From positions 1 to 6,995 of the forward strand of contig JAQWSA010000145.1 in NCBI GenBank assembly GCA_029243445.1: 6,995 bases of DNA, read 5' to 3'. How positions within the stretch are numbered: the stretch's first letter is position 1; each line of letters opens with the position of its first letter. The notes below the pieces were generated by a model. The model had not been told where the DNA came from, ran no database searches, and worked only from the letters and a program-made list of their open reading frames with translations. A program made the translations under genes and the position numbers. Positions 5,200-6,995 of the stretch are shown piece by piece. Source of the stretch: Alphaproteobacteria bacterium. GTDB taxonomy: Bacteria; Pseudomonadota; Alphaproteobacteria; UBA6615.

Positions 5200-6995
5200 T
5201 TGGCTTTATCTGCTGTTAATCTTGATGACAAGTATGGTCTAGAAACAGGTACAGTTTATATAACTGGTACACAGGCCCTAGTTAGGTTGCCGATGATGCA
5301 ACGTCTCCGAGATGAGAAAGCGGGTCTTAATACTGCCTGTTATGTTAGCGGGTATCGCGGTTCACCTTTGGGTGGATTAGACCAACAGATGCAAAGAGCT
5401 AAAGTCTTTCTAGATAAACATAATATTGTCTTCCAACCTGGCATTAATGAAGACCTAGCAGCTACCGCCATTTGGGGAAGTCAACAACTTAACCTATTTC
5501 CAAATGCAAACTATGACGGCGCATTTGGAATGTGGTACGGCAAAGGTCCCGGAGTAGATCGCTCAGGTGACGTTCTGAAACACGGTAATCTAGCTGGCTC
5601 TTCTCCAAACGGAGGTGTGTTATTGTTGGCAGGAGATGATCATACTTGTAAATCATCTACGACAGCACACCAATCCGAATACGGATTCGTAGACGCAATG
5701 ATACCCGTCTTAAATCCAGCAGGAGTGCAAGACTTCCTCGACCTCGGTCTTTATGGGTGGGCAATGAGTAGATTTTCTGGATGCTGGGTTGGATTTAAGA
5801 CTATAGCTGAAACTGTAGATAGCTCTGCATCAGTATACGTTGATCCACATCGTATAAATATCATAAATCCTCATGATTTTCTAATGCCAGAAGGTGGCCT
5901 AAATATACGATGGCCCGATGACTTTCTCATTTCCGAAGACCGTCTTCATAGATATAAACTTCAAGCTGTTAAAGCTTTCGCTAGAGCAAATAATATAGAC
6001 AAAACGATAATTCTTAGCCCAAATCGACAACTTGGGATTATTACTACAGGTAAATCCTATCTTGATGTTAGACAAGCGCTAGATGATTTAGGTATTAGTG
6101 AAGAGCAAGCCAAAGATATAGGAATAAGCTTATATAAAGTAGGTATGTCTTGGCCTCTTGAACCAGAAAGTTTACGGGAATTTGCCGAAGGTTTTAATGA
6201 AATATTAGTAGTTGAAGAAAAACGTGGACTTATAGAGGACCAAGTCAAAGAACAATTATATAATTGGAATCATGGATCACGCCCACTGGTTGTCGGTAAA
6301 CGAGATGAAAATGGGGAATGGCTACTTCCGTCCTCAGGTGAGCTAAACCCTGGACAAATTGCGCAAGTAATAGCGTCTCGTCTAGGTCATTTTTCGAATT
6401 CTAAAAAAGCAGAAGAACGCCTTGAATTTATTATCCGAAAAGAATCGTCACTAGCTCAACAGCCTGAAACTGTTAAACGCATACCTTATTTCTGCTCAGG
6501 CTGTCCCCATAACTCATCAACAAAAGTACCGGAAGGTAGTCGTGCTCTCGCTGGAATCGGCTGTCATTTTATGTCTCTATATATGGACCGTAACACTGCA
6601 ACTTATACTCATATGGGTGGTGAAGGTGTTAGTTGGGTTGGGCAAGCTCCCTTTACAAAAGACAAACACGTATTTGTAAACCTTGGTGATGGAACCTACT
6701 ACCATTCGGGCTATTTAGCTATTCGTCAAGCAGTAGCAGCTAAAGTTAACGTTACCTATAAGATACTTTTTAATGATGCCGTGGCAATGACCGGTGGGCA
6801 GCATTTCGATGGTCCACTATCCGTAAGTTCAATCGCGCAACAAGTTGCAGCAGAAGGTGTTTCAAAAATAGTAGTAGTTACTGATGAACCAGATAAATAT
6901 CCGACTGGAACAAAGTTTCCTCTTGGAGCCAAAGTATATCATCGCGATAAACTAGATCCAGTTCAAAGAGAACTTCGCGAATGTCCAGGTACTTC
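5200..6995 (+). CDS. Indolepyruvate ferredoxin oxidoreductase, fused form (3' truncated by window)
   Basis: Oxidises aryl-pyruvates (indolepyruvate, phenylpyruvate and relatives, from transaminated aromatic amino acids) to aryl-acetyl-CoA using thiamine diphosphate, CoA and an iron-sulfur acceptor; cytoplasmic. In alpha- and betaproteobacteria the archaeal IorA and IorB subunits are fused into one protein of roughly 1,150 residues. The first 598 codons are present here and the frame is open at the edge. Visible: the N-terminal pyrimidine-binding-like domain with ITGTQALVRLP at 21-31, SGYRGSPLGGLD at 50-61, GINEDLAATAIWGSQQ at 81-96 and MWYGKGPGVDRSGD at 111-124; a middle transketolase-C-like domain with SPNRQLGIITTGKSYLDV at 273-290 and VVEEKRGLIED at 337-347; then the thiamine diphosphate domain with FCSGCPHNSSTKVPEGSRA at 431-449, GIGCH at 453-456 and beyond, GDGTYYHSG at 497-505 and NDAVAMTGGQHFDG at 525-538. 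C432, C435 and C455 are likely cluster ligands. The IorB-like gamma domain should follow beyond 6995. TTG start behind GGAGGT. Divergent from the epimerase. The family call is very secure; the in vivo electron acceptor is unknown. Confidence 0.95.
   Translation, partial: MALSAVNLDDKYGLETGTVYITGTQALVRLPMMQRLRDEKAGLNTACYVSGYRGSPLGGLDQQMQRAKVFLDKHNIVFQPGINEDLAATAIWGSQQLNLFPNANYDGAFGMWYGKGPGVDRSGDVLKHGNLAGSSPNGGVLLLAGDDHTCKSSTTAHQSEYGFVDAMIPVLNPAGVQDFLDLGLYGWAMSRFSGCWVGFKTIAETVDSSASVYVDPHRINIINPHDFLMPEGGLNIRWPDDFLISEDRLHRYKLQAVKAFARANNIDKTIILSPNRQLGIITTGKSYLDVRQALDDLGISEEQAKDIGISLYKVGMSWPLEPESLREFAEGFNEILVVEEKRGLIEDQVKEQLYNWNHGSRPLVVGKRDENGEWLLPSSGELNPGQIAQVIASRLGHFSNSKKAEERLEFIIRKESSLAQQPETVKRIPYFCSGCPHNSSTKVPEGSRALAGIGCHFMSLYMDRNTATYTHMGGEGVSWVGQAPFTKDKHVFVNLGDGTYYHSGYLAIRQAVAAKVNVTYKILFNDAVAMTGGQHFDGPLSVSSIAQQVAAEGVSKIVVVTDEPDKYPTGTKFPLGAKVYHRDKLDPVQRELRECPGT

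Noticed and set aside
6057..6248. Open frame of 63 codons on the minus strand inside the oxidoreductase
   Set aside because: Serine-rich antisense shadow with no supporting signal; the plus strand clearly codes for the oxidoreductase here.
1..6995. CRISPR array, tRNA/rRNA gene, insertion sequence, toxin-antitoxin or defence system
   Set aside because: No regularly spaced repeats, cloverleaf-like segments, transposase motifs or relevant protein families are visible in any frame; all long frames are accounted for by four known enzyme families.

Overview
The window holds four genes, one of them cut off by the right edge. The DNA is AT-rich (by eye, GC somewhere in the 30s percent; not computed). 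The proteins nevertheless look proteobacterial: an M3 oligoendopeptidase F, a FadD15/COG1022-type long-chain acyl-CoA ligase, a UDP-glucuronate 4-epimerase-type sugar dehydratase/epimerase, and the large fused indolepyruvate ferredoxin oxidoreductase typical of alpha- and betaproteobacteria. The combination suggests an AT-rich alphaproteobacterium, possibly a free-living marine lineage such as the SAR116-like groups. That placement is inference from remembered family resemblance, not from a search.

Layout: 1-173 is noncoding. The peptidase gene (174-2015) is on the minus strand with a GTG start. A 111-bp divergent gap carries a perfect AT-rich palindrome right at the peptidase start. The acyl-CoA ligase (2127-3956) is on the plus strand with an ATG start and a clear Shine-Dalgarno. 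Only 5 bp after its stop comes the stop of the convergent epimerase (3962-4930, minus strand, GTG start). A 269-bp divergent gap follows, with AT-rich direct and inverted repeats, a good minus-strand -10 box and a candidate plus-strand -10 box. The oxidoreductase (5200 to the right edge, plus strand) begins with TTG behind a near-perfect GGAGGT.

The strands alternate at every gene (minus, plus, minus, plus), so no two genes here share an operon and each must have its own promoter. Functionally, three of the four are catabolic: peptide breakdown to amino acids, oxidative decarboxylation of aryl-pyruvates to aryl-acetyl-CoA, and ATP-driven CoA activation of fatty or related acids. The epimerase belongs to nucleotide-sugar and surface-polysaccharide metabolism and stands apart from the rest. 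I see no mobile element, CRISPR array, RNA gene, toxin-antitoxin or defence system. The region reads as ordinary core-genome housekeeping and catabolism. The points worth checking are mostly in the regulatory DNA between genes.
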